Numbered from the stretch's first letter, positions 13,189 through 26,580 are shown. The stretch is 64,000 bases of DNA from Saururus chinensis (GCA_035235625.1 CP141143.1:21125092-21189091); one strand, 5' to 3'. The notes: generated by a model not told the origin, from the sequence alone. Made by a program: numbers and translations.

Positions 13189-13985
13189 ATGCATTCCTTA
13201 CGCTCGGCTCACTGTTAGAATAGAGCATGAAAAACATTTCCTCTATACAGGGGCAGGAAGACCTCTTAAATTGGTTATGCCACGTCTGTGTAAATGGATG
13301 ACTTCGTCACACATAAATATGGTGTTAATGCAAGTAAAATCTCGTCAAATAAAAACCCCTTACCTCTAGGACAAAGAAACTTCTCAATTCATTCTAAATC
13401 AAAAGGTCCATGTTCAACAAAATTAGGGTTTTTAATTAGATCTAGGGTTTATGAACTAAGAAAATTTTGGGGGTTTAAAAGAAGAAGACATGATAATTAT
13501 AATCAAGAATGAAAAACTTTCAATCCCCCATTAAGTATCAAAAGATTAAGGGGAAAATAATTAAATTATTCACCCTGAGGGAGCTGAGGGCACCACAAAT
13601 TCTCAACCAAATTTAAAAGCTCCAAAAATCGTTAATTAAGGCTCTTATGACCTATTTATAAAGGGTGGGATTAGGATTCCTAATCCCCCTAGGGTTTAGG
13701 CTACTAAACTAACATTCGGCCACCCAAATTGGCCTTTAAATTTCTATTCTCATAACTCACTTTAAATGGGCTCAAAAGACTAAATAAAATGCCCAATTTT
13801 AGGTCTATATTGGGTAATCGAGTTTGTACAACTTTTACGGATCATACCTCACTCATCTAAACTCCATTTTGTGCATTATTTATGGCATTTTGAAGCTCTT
13901 TCTATCTAGATTTTAACCATATTAATCTTAGACCTAAATTCAACCTATTCAAAGAGTTATCTAACTTGTAATGCTAAAGGGTCAA

Positions 13986-14966
<981 letters not shown>

Positions 14967-15507
14967 ACTTAAAAGCATATATTCATTATAATTTTAAAAG
15001 AAGCATGAATCCAATTCAATGCAACATAGGAGTCCCCAGTAATCTTGGAAAGCTAAAAATCTCGATGACTTCAATCAATATCCCATTGTGGGCCTTAGCT
15101 TCATGGTGTGGCTAAAGTAGGCTAAAGTTTCAGTAAGAGTAACTCTTATTTGTGGAATAGTACACATTTTGAGGAGTCATGGAGATCTCGTTGATGTTTC
15201 CACATCATTGGTGAACCTCTTTACTTTACATTAAAAGTTGATCTTGAGGTGCATTTATTAGTTTGGTTAATTTTGTATTATTTTGTTATGTTTCTTTTTT
15301 AACTATCTTAGTAGTAATATAATATATTCATCATCCTTGTAATGCAGATAGTTAGTGTGAAGGAGTAACCTTCTAGGAGGATTTGGTGTGCGTGGTTAGG
15401 ACGTTTGATTCAGGTCACATAGTATGTAGGATGTCATTTATCTTTATTTTGACAATTCTATGGATAGTTTTAGGCACGCGAGTGTTAATTTATTTAAGTT
15501 GGTGTGC
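14967..15507. other. Intergenic DNA, nothing recognised
   Basis: Mixed AT-rich sequence between the truncated kinase-bearing element and the solo LTR. I see no gene or repeat in it. Confidence 0.4.
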
Positions 15508-16082
15508 ATTATTGTGACGACCAGACCCGAGCCGGGCCCACAAAAATCACTAATAGGAAAATTTTCTTTCCTTGAGCCAGGAATCATCGTCTGAGTGCGA
15601 GAGGTACAACGTTCGTCTACGCACTACGGAGCTTTAAGGCTTCCTCGTACGTAGACTTAGGTTGTAACGAACATATACACACGACGAAGCTTCATAGTTC
15701 GTCGCGTATAAAATAAAACATATTATTATAATGATTTGGATCGGGCCAACGTTGCCTTGCCGTTGGTTGCCTACGTACGTATTGGATATTATCCCAATAC
15801 GATCGGATCCGAACGTAGTTCTGCCTAATGGCTACTACATACTACAAACATCACAAAATCATACGTATAAAATATATATCTCCGAATATTTAATCGGAGT
15901 ATACAAACACTCATCATATATCGGAGTCAAGCGGAAGTTAATAAATTAACGGAATCGTACATCTCGCTCTACCATAGAGCGGGATCGGAATCTCATACAC
16001 GTATCTCGCTCTATCACTGAGCCGAGACCGAGAACACAAATTACATGTCTCGCTCTACCCTAGAGCGAGACCACACACGTCA

Positions 16083-16496
16083 TATAAGTATATATCATGG
16101 CAGCTAGGTATATAGCATAATATATAGGCACATAGCATGACATATAGGTACATAACATAGTATATAGGCACATAGCATGGCATATAGGCACATAGCATGG
16201 CATATAGGTACATAGCATGACATATAGGCACATAGCATGGCATATAGGCACATAGCATAGTATATAGGCACATAGCATGGCATAGCATAGCATATAGGTA
16301 CATAGCATGACATATAGGCACATAGTATGACATATAGGCATATAGCATGGCATATAGGCACATAGCATGACATATAGGTACATAACATAGTATATAGGCA
16401 CATAGCATGGCATATAGGCACATAGCATGACATATAGGTACATAGCATGGCATATAGGCACATAGTATGGCATATAGGCATATAGCATGGCACATA
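16083..16496. repeat. 20-bp minisatellite inside the solo LTR
   Basis: About 20 tandem copies of a unit close to CATATAGGCACATAGCATGG, with single-base variants and one short irregularity near 16281. It is open in three minus-strand frames, giving Cys/Tyr/Met-rich peptides that merely reflect the repeat. Confidence 0.92.
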
Positions 16497-16829
16497 CGCC
16501 GTTCTATAAAAACGGGAGATCAGAAAAGCTTACTGCCCTCATGTCTCGTATAGTAGTAGTATATGGAGTTGCTCACACAAGCATCCTCTTTGTCAGATCC
16601 GAAGATATTTAGACAGAGCTGCCTCTAAGCCTCCATACGTTCCTCGTTTTGTATCGAAAGACTACGTATAAATATTTTTCTTGCCGGAGGCTCTTCTCGT
16701 TTCCTGTGCCCGTGAGTGGCGGACAGAACCTCCCCTAGTCTAGATTACTTCTCTTGATGTAGCTTGGCAACTTCGGACAAAATCCCGTCTTGCTCCGGGC
16801 CCATATTTCTTGTTCGTTGCTCGAGGATG

Positions 16830-17350
16830 ACGGGTGGAGCCTCTCCTTGTCTCGGGGCATTTTCTCCTTATACGGTTGTCGAATCAAAGAACGGACCTCT
16901 CCATCGCGTAGAACATACTTGATTTAGTCAAGAACACCTCTTGGACTGACTAAATCGGAGTTGGGATGGCCAGAAACAGAGAAAACAAAGTTTGTCGGTA
17001 CGGGTAGAACCTTTCTTTGTCTTGGGGCGTTTCCTCTTCATACGATTCCCAACTCAGAAAACGGAACCCTCCACCACGTAGAACATACTCGATTTAGTCA
17101 AGAACGCCTCTTGGACCGACTAAATCGGAGTTGGGATGGCCAGAAACAGAGAAAATGAAGTTCATCGGTGCATGAAGATAACGGACATGACCTCCTCTTG
17201 TCTTGGGACGTTTCTTCATCATACGGTCTCCAACTCGAAGAACGGGCAGCTCCATTGCGTAGAGCATACTCGATTTAGTAGGAAACGGGTCTTGAACGGC
17301 CTTGATCGGCCTCAGAACGGTCAGAAACGGGGGTAGAGAAGTTCTGCCTG
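16830..17350. repeat. Three tandem units of about 170-180 bp inside the solo LTR
   Basis: Units start near 16830, 17000 and 17181. Each carries a form of 'cttgtctygggrcgttt', 'cgtagaacatactcgattta' and 'atggccagaaacagagaaaa'. The third unit is the most diverged and lies next to the TATA box. Confidence 0.85.
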
Positions 17351-17387
17351 AAGAATGGAATGAAATGGGGTATATATAGCCCCCGAG

Positions 17388-17635
17388 CCGCGCCGAAACC
17401 GCGGCTGCGCCGCTGGTTTCGGGCGGCGGCGCCCGCAGTACGCGCGCGGCGCCCGCAGTAACGCGCGGCTCGCGCCCGCGCGTTACGCGGTTCGCGCCCG
17501 CACCGCGGAAACGCCGCGCCCGCGTTACCGCGGGCGCGCGCGGTTTCGCGGCCGCGCGCCGGCTCGCGCCGAAAACGCGCTGCGGCGCGCGCCAGTCGCG
17601 CGCCGCGCGCCAGTCGCGCGCCGCGCGCCATTTCT
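17388..17635. other. CpG-dense tract downstream of the LTR TATA box
   Basis: About 250 bp of almost pure G+C with very frequent CG dinucleotides and short palindromic GCGCGCG pieces, starting just after the TATATATAG box at 17371. This is unlike all surrounding sequence. It may be the transcription-start side of the LTR promoter. Confidence 0.7.
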
Positions 17636-18005
17636 TTCTTTTTTCTTTTTATTTTTAAATCCAAAACTTCAAACGCGCGTATCTTCCTACCCCGGATTCG
17701 GATTTGCGCGTTCTAGGTACCGTTGGACTCGTATCGATGAGCCCTTCAATACCAACCCACTTAAAGCAGCAAAACACACTATTTCCAAGTGGGTCCCGCC
17801 TATAAAGCACGTTTCTCAAATATCGTAATTTCCGATCCCGACCTCTGTTTCGCGCGTTCTTCGAATCGTTACGCTCATCATGCCAAGCTCTACCTGGCTA
17901 CGGGTATTTCATCTAATGAAAACCCTTAATATTAATCTCAAATTACCGAATTACCCTTAACCCTCCCGGGTTAAGCGTAACCGAAAAACGGGTCGTTACA
18001 ATTAT

Positions 18006-18765
18006 GGTTTCTAGACATGTACTCGGGTAAGGCCTATTTCATTTTATGCTATGATTTGACTACAATTAATATGTACTATGATTTGATATTTGTATGTTCA
18101 AAAAGCAAATGGCTTACACGACGAAACATCTTGACAAATATTTTGGTTAGATGATGATGAGACCTGTTAGCATATGTCCCAGTGCATGCTGGCCACGGGA
18201 TCCAGGTAGTAAGGGGGCAGAAGCACTCAGGGTTTTCGCTAATTTGTTTGATCAAAAACCACCTTGAGCCAACTTTTAACATAGAATATCATGGTTTGAG
18301 CTAGTCCATTTACAGATAAATACATACGTCTCATTAATGATACTTTTCAATTATAAACTTTCTTTGAATGCTATAACCTGTATTAATTTCAAGAACATTG
18401 TTATGCACATACAATTGAAAGAGAAAGTTGAGAAAACTTAGAAATACAAATGGAAATGGTGTTGTATCACGTGTAGTGGTGGTTTTTTTTCTTTGTTTTG
18501 TTTGCTGATAAAGTACTTTAGGCATTGCTTTCAGAAAGGGGACCACCCCGCTAAGGAAAGGGAGAGAGAGAGAGGAGACCAGTCTCTACCCCTTGGAGTG
18601 CCCCCGCCCCTTAACCAGATAGGATAAGCCTAAAGGCATGCAATACAAGACTTTTTGTAGTCCATGCTGCCATTGAATGTAATTGAACGTGTAGCTGTGT
18701 GAGACCAAGGCCATCCGAGGCCTTATTTGTGTTAAACTGCACTTTTGTATTTTTTCTAGTAAATT
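18006..18765. other. Intergenic DNA, nothing recognised
   Basis: Mixed sequence after the solo LTR, with a short (GA)n run near 18561. No gene is supported. Confidence 0.4.
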
Positions 18766-19014
18766 AGGAGTGGAATTTGGACAAAGGGACAAATTATTTA
18801 GACAGTTGGATAAGTCAGTTAAGTGGACAATTAAATGGACAATCAAACCGGTGAACAATCGATTAAACGAACAATCATCCACTCAAGATGTGGATGAATG
18901 GGATGTGGACAACCGGATAATTGGATAATCAAACAGTCAGACAATTGGATCATGGGACAAATAGACAATCAGTGTCCGAATATTTAACTGTCAGATTGTC
19001 CAATTACCACCCCT
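18766..19014. mobile_element. 249-bp hAT-like MITE with GGACAA motifs
   Basis: The left end AGGAGTGGAATTTGGACA is matched in inverse by the right end GTCCAATTACCACCCCT. The interior is filled with degenerate 'ggacaatcgg/ggataattgg' motifs. I could not confirm a target duplication. Confidence 0.55.
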
Positions 19015-20199
19015 GTTACAAGATCACTTTTGATTTCAAGTTGTAAACGAGAAAACTGATACATATCACCATATAAAACCAAGGACGAAGCTAGTATTAT
19101 TACTTCCAGCACCAAATTCTTTCTAATTTATCATTATTAAACCAAAACTTTCTCGATTATTATGTGGATCTTTTCAGTTCAAAACTTCTACAGCTGATTC
19201 CTGTATCTTCTGTAGCCAAGACTGGGCAATTGAGGATGCTGCACCTGCCATTGCTGAACTTATATACGGCTCCCATTAGCCACAGGGATGTAAGCTGCCT
19301 AACAATATCCTAGTCTGCTTATCTTCTCTAAGTTGGGCAAAGCTAGTAATTTTCACTTTGAATGTTCATATAAGTTTGTCAGGAACTACTGAACAGTATG
19401 GCCTGACCTAGAAGCAGCATTGTTCCTCACACTTGGATTTTCTATGGGGAAGTTAATAGGTCCCCCTCGTGTCATGCAAGATGCTTGTGCCTGAACGCAC
19501 GCTGTCATCTACTCAACGTTGCCAGCCGCATGAGATGGAGCCGGCTGTCTTTGATTGATGTTTCACGTGAACACTGAGATTGGTGTGACAGACAAGATAA
19601 AACAAACCACAACACAGATTGCATGAACTAGAAACCCCGTCTTACTCGGTTTTTCTTTCCCTGGCCTCGCAATGCAACAATTTTTTTCACCTTAACTCTT
19701 GTTTTATCACATCAATGCCACTTTTGTGATTGTCAAGCGAAATTAGACTAGCTTCCCTCGTGTTAACCAGTTGGATCGAAAATGAAGAAAGGTTTCCAGA
19801 AAAATGCCTGAGAAACAATGCATGTGGGTGTATGTGCTGGCCTCCAACGAATGGAGTCACCACCATACATGTGACTTCTGTGGGTTGTGGCTAGGCAATT
19901 GCATGTGATCGGGGTCAGCATCATCTTCCCTGGCAGAGATTTTTTATTTCTTACTTAGATCACTGAAAGGATTCTGAAAAAGACTCACAAACATGAAAAT
20001 GGTCTGTTTGCTCGGTCACACTGTATCTTTTCTTTGTGTACAACTCAAGACACACTGTATTTTGTCTACATAGTCAACTTCCAAATCGTGCGAGTAGAGC
20101 TCCAAATCATGTGAATGCATGTGCCATTTTGGTCTCATTTACTCAAAGCCCTTACCGCGCTCTGCTTTTATTCCCTTCTATGTTAGCATTAATTTAATA
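19015..20199. other. Intergenic DNA, nothing recognised
   Basis: Ordinary mixed-composition DNA. No coding pattern, repeat or element end was found. Confidence 0.4.
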
Positions 20200-20377
20200 T
20201 TCTCTCTATCTTCAATTAATAATTTTATTTAGAAAAAAATTTGTGCCATATTAATAACTTTATTTTGTTAAATTAAAAGTATCATAAGGTTATTTTTTCT
20301 TCTCTTAAATATATGTTTTACCTTCAATAAAAATTACTATTTTTTTAAATATAACTATTAATATAGGATAGAAGGAA
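20200..20377. mobile_element. Stowaway-like MITE, 178 bp
   Basis: Flanked by TA on both sides. The left end TTCTCTCTATCTTCAATTAA pairs with the right end TTAATATAGGATAGAAGGAA. This is the usual layout of a Tc1/mariner-related Stowaway MITE. Confidence 0.65.
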
Positions 20378-20982
20378 TATTAGATTTTAAACAACAAAGT
20401 TAAGTGATAAAATATAGGTTTTGTATGTATTTTATATGCGTATATGACATTTTTTCTTAAGGCCATATTATTCACCATAACAATTGTGTTTTTAATAATA
20501 ATTTTTTTCTTTTTAATCCGTATTTTACTAATTTAATATGCATTTTTCATAAAATAAGTATTTTCCCCATTTATTTTAGGTTACATAATCTTGCAGATAC
20601 TTCTACTTTAAAAGAAATTTAATTTTCATATTTTACTTATTTATATCACTATTTTTTATTTTTATGATTTCTCTACAATTTTTATATTTTTTTATATGTT
20701 CATTATTTGTTATTTTTATCCATACATCACTCCTAGTCGTACCCATATCTCGCGACTTAGCAATAAAGTCCCCACCATACTCAGTATTATTCAACAAAAG
20801 TTAGAACAAAAGTTAGAAAAGATCACTTTGCTATCAATGGCCCTGCCTTAGCAATTGACTGCCTTGGCCCTGCATTGTTTCAATATGTTGCTTGAGTACA
20901 TTCCTATGCTCATGGTTGTTGGTTTGTCCCAATGGTGCACCATTCTTGATCAAATGTCTTTGAGGATTGAAAACTTGAGGGA

Positions 20983-22125
20983 AGGTTGGGAATTGGGTTG
21001 GGTCGGGTCAAATAAGGTCGGGTTGTTCTTGACCCTCACTGAAATCGGGTCGGGTCATGACCCGACCCTATTTTTAAATCGGGTCGAAAAATCAAACCCT
21101 AATCCTACTTGAGTCAGGTCGGGTATGCGGGTAACCCTATTTTTTTTCACAATTTTTTGTTAGACTCGTATTATATACATTCTCTCTTTATAAAGGGCAA
21201 ACATAAATGAAATTAAATACATTACAACATTAATTTGAAATGTTTGATTCTTTGGCTAATTTGTGGATATATTTTTTGTAGTAGCCATCAACAAAGACCT
21301 TAGAGGTATAATATTGTATTTCCTCCATTCTAAGAGAATGATAACAAAATAGGCCTTTAATGTTTATTTACTCATGATCATCCTACTTGGCTTTCGATAT
21401 TCAATATGTCTTAATTTCAAAATTTCGATAATTACTTCTATATAGCTGCTTATAACCCTACTTTCCTTTGCAATAGGTGATACTTGATTACAATTTTTCT
21501 CATTCGAAAATTGCCCCTCATCGAGCTCTATTATCCGCTTATCTGGGTACATGTTCTTAACCTGCTCCCTATTATGAATGTTAGGCCTTTAACAGATAGC
21601 TAAAGTTAGTGTGCGATGTGTCATTTTAAAGGAGAGAGGATGAGTAATGAATACAACAAAATATGACATATTTTCATTCTATTCACCACACCTAAAAGAA
21701 TAATAGAAAAGAAATTAAACTATATATAAATTATTCACACTTTGAAGATATCGTCCTCTATTATCCCAAAATAAATGTCTACTATAAAGCAAAATATATG
21801 TGATCACACCTATACTCCAAACAACTAATTGATGCTCAAATTTATGTTTGAGCACCTCTAGTTCAACATAATATGCACTAAATAAACACTATAACAATAA
21901 TATAAACAAGTCCAATAGACTAACACTATAATAATAAGGTTATTTATTATTTGTAGTCAGGTAAAAGTCGAATTGGTCGGGTTATACGAGTTGAGTACGA
22001 CCCGACCCTAAATTTAAAACGGATCAAGAACCTAAACCCTAACCCAGACCCTACCTATAGTCGGGTCGAGTCGAGTGCAGGGTTAAGTAGATCGGGTTCG
22101 GGTCGGATTAGATTTTCCCAACCCT
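20983..22125 (-). mobile_element. Mutator-like element (GGGTCGGGT-rich) carrying kinase fragment
   Basis: The element starts AGGTTGGGAA and ends TTCCCAACCCT, and is bounded by an exact 10-bp direct repeat ACTTGAGGGA (20973-20982 and 22126-22135); 9 bp if one base belongs to the element. A 9-10 bp duplication fits Mutator-like elements. Both subterminal zones consist of repeated 'gggtcgggt' motifs in opposite orientation. The middle holds a captured kinase fragment on the minus strand and a 62-codon minus-strand frame (21364-21552) that I cannot identify. No transposase is present. Confidence 0.75.
21738..21876 (-). pseudogene. Captured kinase fragment, second copy
   Basis: The minus strand reads AYYV, LEVLKHK, then [12 protein letters not shown], then a diverged HLFWDN followed by a frameshift. 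It is the same kinase subdomain VIII-IX piece, broken at the same place, as at 14014-14153. The APE triad is lost here (the first copy keeps it), so this copy is the more decayed of the two. Confidence 0.75.
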
Positions 22126-22310
22126 ACTTGAGGGACATCCCATTGCAATTGATTATTAGTAGTTTAATCAGTGATCTTGGCATTGGAAAGTTCACAATGG
22201 TATGAAGTACAGATCATAGTAACAAAGTTCTCATAATTTTGTCAAAATTCGACAAAGAATACCAAAATGGACCATAGGCAAAATTCTTGTTGAAATTTTC
22301 AACCCCAAAT

Positions 22311-22531
22311 TTATCTTTATTTCATGTTTATCTCAACTCTTGTTTTTAAAAAAAAAACCGTCTTTTTTAGGGTTTTTGGGATAGGGGTTTCATGCTTATC
22401 CCAACTCTTTTTTTTTTCTTATTTTAACTCTTGTTTTTTTTTTTTAGGGTTTTTGGGATAGGGTTTCACGCTTACCCCAACTCTTATTTTTTTTAACCAT
22501 CTTTTTGAGGGTTTTTGGATAGGGGTTTGAT
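22311..22531. repeat. Three imperfect tandem units
   Basis: 'agggtttttgg(g)ataggg' occurs at 22369, 22446 and 22508, each preceded by 'caactcttgttttt'-like text. The spacing is 77 and 62 bp, with T-runs of changing length between units. Confidence 0.7.
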
Positions 22532-23169
22532 TGATGGGTTAAATTTTTAGCATCACAGTACAAATTGAAGTTCCCAGCAAGTTCCCGCCAACCCCATTGA
22601 AGATTCGGGCTCTCCTAGGGCCCATCTTATAGCCCCCTCAGCGGAATTTTTTCTAAATTTTCATTGAAAAAAATCAAACTAAAAGAAAATGACCCCTAAC
22701 CGAATCGAAGCCAAATCTCAAACTTCTCAAGGTCATTTTCCTGTTTTGAACTGCATATATATATTGAGATAACAAACGATGCAACTCAATTTTTACTTCT
22801 CTATGGATCAGACCTTAGAAAGGAAGAGAAATGACATGGGAGCAGTCTTGAGTAAAACATGTCTGAGGTGAACATAATTAGGATTTATGTTTAACAATAG
22901 ATAGTTAACAACAATCTATGACGGTCACACCTCACATTCCATTTCCCACAACAATCAGCCTAGTGCCATACTTACTTCCACCTCGTTGAGTCCTCTCCAT
23001 CAAATCCCAAATTTCTAGACAATTGATCTAACACTAACAAAATTCAACAATTCAGCGTCCTAGAGTTTAGCTCAAATAAGCACTAAGTCCTAAGAATCCA
23101 TTCCTGAAGAGCAGAGCAGAACCAAAATCAGAATGAAATGGGCACCAGCAAACTTGTTTCATTTGCACG
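22532..23169. other. 3' flank of the KCS gene
   Basis: AT-rich DNA downstream of the minus-strand KCS stop codon. The part nearest 23169 is likely 3' UTR. No other feature was seen. Confidence 0.4.
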
Positions 23170-24711
23170 TCAAACTGAAATGGCAGAAACGCGAGGCACT
23201 GGAACAGGAAAATTGTCAATCTCATCCATCCACGGGTTCTTCTCCTTGGAAGGATTGATTGTCCTCAGAGCCTTCCAAACTGCGCTGTTACATTTGAAGC
23301 CAGAGCCGAAAGCAATCTGCCATGTCCTATCACCCTTCTTAATTCTCCCCTTGGCTTCGGTGTAAGCCAGCTCATACCAGAGAGAGCTGCTCGAAGTGTT
23401 CCCGAATCTGTAGAGGGTCATCCTCGATGGCTCCATGTGCCATTCAGACAGCTTCAAATTCTTCTCCAGCTCATCCAAAACAGCCCTTCCCCCAGCATGA
23501 ATGCAAAAATGCTCAAACGCCAATTTGAAATCAGGAATGTACGGCTTAATCTTCCTCTTCTTCAGTACCTGTCTGGCCAAGAAAGAAGCAAAGAAGAGCA
23601 ACTGCTCTGACATGGGCAAGACCAGGGGGCCCAAAGTAGTGATGTTGGTCTTCAATGCATCTCCTGCAACTGCTATTAGATCCTTTGACAGTGAAACACC
23701 AATTTTACCAATCTCATCCTCCTCCTGGGTGACACACCCAAAGCACTTATCATCTGCGCCCTTGTGAGTGCGGAGGGTGTGGACCAACTGGTACTTGGAT
23801 CGCCTGCGATCCGAACGCTTGTTCGAGAGCAGAATCGCAGCCCCACCCATCCGGAACAAGCAGTTGGAGACTAGCATTGACCGATTGTTCCCAAAGTACC
23901 AGTTCAATGTGATGTTCTCCATACTAATCACTAGAGCATAAGAATTCGGATGGACCTGGAGAAGCTGTTTGGCCAAATCGATCGAGATCAAACCCGCACT
24001 GCAACCCATCCCGCCAAGGTTGTAGGTCACGATGTTCCCCCTGAGTTTGTATCGGTTAATGACCATAGCAGAGAGTGAGGGTGTGGGATTGAAAAGACTG
24101 CAATTGACAACCAAAATCCCAATATCCTTGGGCTTCACTCCAGTTTTCTCCAACAGTTGATCGACTGCCCCAAACATCACGGCCTCAGCCTCTTTCCTGG
24201 CCTCGGCCATGCAGGGGTTGGGGGGCACATTCAGAACAGCTTCAGGGAGGTAGGTAGACTCCCCAAGGCCGGACCTTTCGAGTATCTTGCGCTGGAAGTT
24301 GAGGCTCTCTTCGGTGAAGGAGCCGGTGAGGCGGGATCGCTCCATGAAGGTCTGGCGGGTACACTTGCGGGCGTCGTCGGGCTTGTAGCAGGCAAAGTCG
24401 ACAAGGTAGACGGGGCGGGGGCGGGTGAGGAAGTAGAGGGTGGAGAGGAAGACGAGGAGGGTGGAGCAGAGGATGACGGAGAGGAGGTTGTAGCGCAGGT
24501 GGTCCCAGAGAAGGTAGAGGTCCTGGAGGGAGAAGGTTGAGAGCTGGGCGAAGGTGAGGGCGAGGAGCGGGATGAGGAAGAGGTACATTGCATGGGTGAT
24601 GAGGTAGTGGTAACCCAGCTTCACGTACTTGAGCTTGATCGACTGCCGGAAGTCCGGGAGGCGCCGGGAGGGCGACTGGAGGAGAGGGACGTCGGTTCTC
24701 TGGCCGCCCAT
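23170..24711 (-). CDS. KCS: 3-ketoacyl-CoA synthase (KCS), very-long-chain fatty acid elongase
   Basis: A single coding exon of 513 residues, normal for plant KCS enzymes. KCS catalyses the first, chain-length-determining condensation of acyl-CoA with malonyl-CoA in the ER elongase complex, feeding cuticular wax, suberin and sphingolipid synthesis. Two N-terminal membrane spans lie near residues 42-60 and 76-95, followed by the conserved [13 protein letters not shown] start of the FAE1-type domain. The catalytic triad is complete: Cys237 (GGMGCSAG), His405 (IHAGGR) and Asn438 (FGNTSSSS). The spacing (168 and 201) equals that of the founding FAE1 family. I chose Met at 24711 ([12 protein letters not shown]) over an in-frame ATG 30 codons upstream because family members begin just before the '[17 protein letters not shown]' stretch, which resembles the KCS4/9/11/17 group. 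GC content is very high at the 5' end and falls towards the 3' end. Confidence 0.95.
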   Translation of the reverse strand: MGGQRTDVPLLQSPSRRLPDFRQSIKLKYVKLGYHYLITHAMYLFLIPLLALTFAQLSTFSLQDLYLLWDHLRYNLLSVILCSTLLVFLSTLYFLTRPRPVYLVDFACYKPDDARKCTRQTFMERSRLTGSFTEESLNFQRKILERSGLGESTYLPEAVLNVPPNPCMAEARKEAEAVMFGAVDQLLEKTGVKPKDIGILVVNCSLFNPTPSLSAMVINRYKLRGNIVTYNLGGMGCSAGLISIDLAKQLLQVHPNSYALVISMENITLNWYFGNNRSMLVSNCLFRMGGAAILLSNKRSDRRRSKYQLVHTLRTHKGADDKCFGCVTQEEDEIGKIGVSLSKDLIAVAGDALKTNITTLGPLVLPMSEQLLFFASFLARQVLKKRKIKPYIPDFKLAFEHFCIHAGGRAVLDELEKNLKLSEWHMEPSRMTLYRFGNTSSSSLWYELAYTEAKGRIKKGDRTWQIAFGSGFKCNSAVWKALRTINPSKEKNPWMDEIDNFPVPVPRVSAISV

Positions 24712-25064
24712 TTTCGGTAGGACGGAGGAAGGATGAGAAACGGGAAAGAAGAAAGGAGAATGGTTGGGGATGAACAACCGGAGGAAGGAGTAAGCTAACA
24801 CATGCTTGGTGAGGAAACTTATTCAGGGGAAGATTTTTGTGGGTGGCAGGAGCGAGAAAGCTTAGAAGATTCCTCTCAAATTTGGATTGGATTGTTGAAG
24901 CACAAGATCCGGCACGCAACGAAGAAGACAATAAAAGGACGTTCCGCCTTTTCGTTTTCGTGGAAATTTCTAGCAAAGACCGGCTGCGATTGTTTCCAGT
25001 CTCATCAAGGAATCAAATTTCCTGCAAAGAGACGAAAAGCAGAGGACGTTGAAAAGGTCCGAAT

Positions 25065-25326
25065 CTGAATTTGCAAAAAAAAAAGAGACTTCTTTTCCTG
25101 AGATTTCTTGCAATTTCTGACAAGAAACGACCAAAAAATCTCCAAGCAAAGATCAAAATCTAACACAAAACAATGATTCCACGCGCAGTTCACATGACCA
25201 TTCATAGGCTATTTCTCACAATCCAGTGTAACAAATAACTCCAAAAGCACTCACCCATCAATCCACATTGCAAAAACCCACATGAGAAATCGAACCAGAA
25301 ATCCAAATCTGCAAGAAAAAACTCAC
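25065..25326 (-). other. Probable 5'UTR intron of the KCS gene
   Basis: On the minus strand a strong donor (CTAAAG|GTGAGT at 25327/25326) is followed 262 bp later by a strong acceptor: a T-rich tract ending GCAAATTCAG|A at 25065/25064. Both lie upstream of the KCS start in the right orientation. The untranslated first exon would end at 25327. Confidence 0.5.
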
Positions 25327-25640
25327 CTTTAGCATCAAATGTGAAGAAAGCTTTGGCAGTTGTCCTGGGAGGGAGGAGGAGGTTGATGCCTGATGGTAGC
25401 GTGTTATGTGACTCAAATATGAGCAGGCTGCGCCGCAGGGAAGTGCTATTTTTTGACGTTAACTTTCACCCGTCAAAATCTACTTCATCATTTCATCAAC
25501 GCTGTTAAAATTTTACAGTAAAATTTGGACGCATAAAAGTTAACGTCACTCAAAAACATTTTTTATTTTTTAATACGTGTTTAGAGCTGGCGAATTTGAA
25601 TGATCTCCGTCGTGTTTCTTCGATTAGTGGGGGGCCCACA

Positions 25641-25648
25641 TGACGTCA
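25641..25648. promoter_or_regulatory. TGACGTCA palindrome (bZIP-type site)
   Basis: A perfect TGACGTCA, the core bound by plant bZIP factors, with a CCAAT motif nearby. It lies about 310 bp upstream of the proposed KCS untranslated exon, inside the shared KCS/CCR4 intergenic region. Function is inferred from sequence only. Confidence 0.35.
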
Positions 25649-26516
25649 AACAACCAATGTGTTTTTTCAAGCATGGCTGCGGCTTATTAATGTGTGTAAC
25701 TTTCTAGAGTGTACTTTGGAAAATAAATGGTCAAGACGTTGAGTTTAGGTCCTCTTAATTTAATTCGGTCTGTAAATAGCGTTTTGGTACGCGGAACTAC
25801 GGTGGGAGAAGAGGAGCACCCAAACAGAGAGAGAGAGAGAGCCAGAGTCCATTTTGGTTTGTAGGACCATTCTGGTGCACTTTTACTAGTTGATAAAAGA
25901 GAAATTTGCAAAAAATATAATATTCAACGCCTTTTATAATAAATAATTAATATTTCCCTCATCTCGTCTTTCAAAAAAGATAAAGTATTTTATTAATATA
26001 AAATAGAGAAGGGTTAGCCTGAACTTGACCTTCAGCTCTGGCTTATGGTCGACCATGATCTAATGGCCCATAAACCAAAGAGCTGTAACTGATATACTGA
26101 CAAGTTATTTTATAAAATATGAAATATGAGGTCTGATATTATGAGTCTGGATCAGGCTCGGCTACGTGAATTGATGGATTGCGGGCTGTTGGATTTAATT
26201 TGATAGTGTATGTTACTTAAGTGGTAGATAGATCTCGGAAGCGATGCCCTGGCTCACACAATTTTGCACGTTAACTCAAGCTCATGTCAACCTTTTCCGT
26301 TACATGATCTGGCTTACCCTCATAATTAAGATTTTAAAATTTAGAATATAAAATTTTAAAATATACGAATTTGAGCTGTCAGATTTTTAAATAATTGGAT
26401 GCCCAAATCCTGTGTTGCTAGTTAGTCTCTTATTTACTTTGTTTTGTTTACTATCTTTTTTGGTTAATTTTTGCCTTCCAAATTTGTAATGCTGACACAG
26501 TCGCACTGGTAGAACG

Positions 26517-26580
26517 GGCCCATGTGGGGGCCGCGCCATCCATCACACTATCTGGCGGCCCAGATTACTGGGAAGGCCCA
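26517..26580. promoter_or_regulatory. Cluster of three GGCCCA (site II) motifs upstream of CCR4
   Basis: GGCCCA occurs at 26517-26522, 26557-26562 and 26575-26580, about 250-310 bp upstream of the CCR4 start codon. Such TGGGCC/GGCCCA elements are common in promoters of constitutively expressed plant genes and bind TCP factors. The clustering and position support a promoter role. Confidence 0.5.

Larger units (their letters stand above)
15513..18000. mobile_element. Solo LTR, 2488 bp, with 5-bp target duplication
   Basis: The segment begins TGTGACGACC and ends GGTCGTTACA (inverted ends, TG...CA) and is flanked by the direct repeat ATTAT (15508-15512 and 18001-18005). No second copy lies in the window and no gag or pol is inside, so it is best read as a solo LTR left by recombination. 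It contains three inner repeat systems (a 20-bp minisatellite, three copies of a unit of about 170-180 bp, a CpG-dense tract) and a TATATATAG box at 17371 that could be the LTR promoter on the plus strand. The superfamily cannot be told from the LTR alone; the length suggests Ty3/gypsy. Confidence 0.8.

Noticed and set aside
16055..16495. Three minus-strand open frames of 129-146 codons, Cys/Tyr/Met-rich
   Set aside because: They translate a 20-bp minisatellite inside a solo LTR, so the repeat explains them.
17275..17664. Arg/Ala-rich 129-codon frame
   Set aside because: It lies in the CpG-dense part of the solo LTR and is low-complexity.
24157..24976. Long frames antisense or out of frame to the KCS gene
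   Set aside because: Shadows of the GC-rich 5' part of the KCS coding exon.
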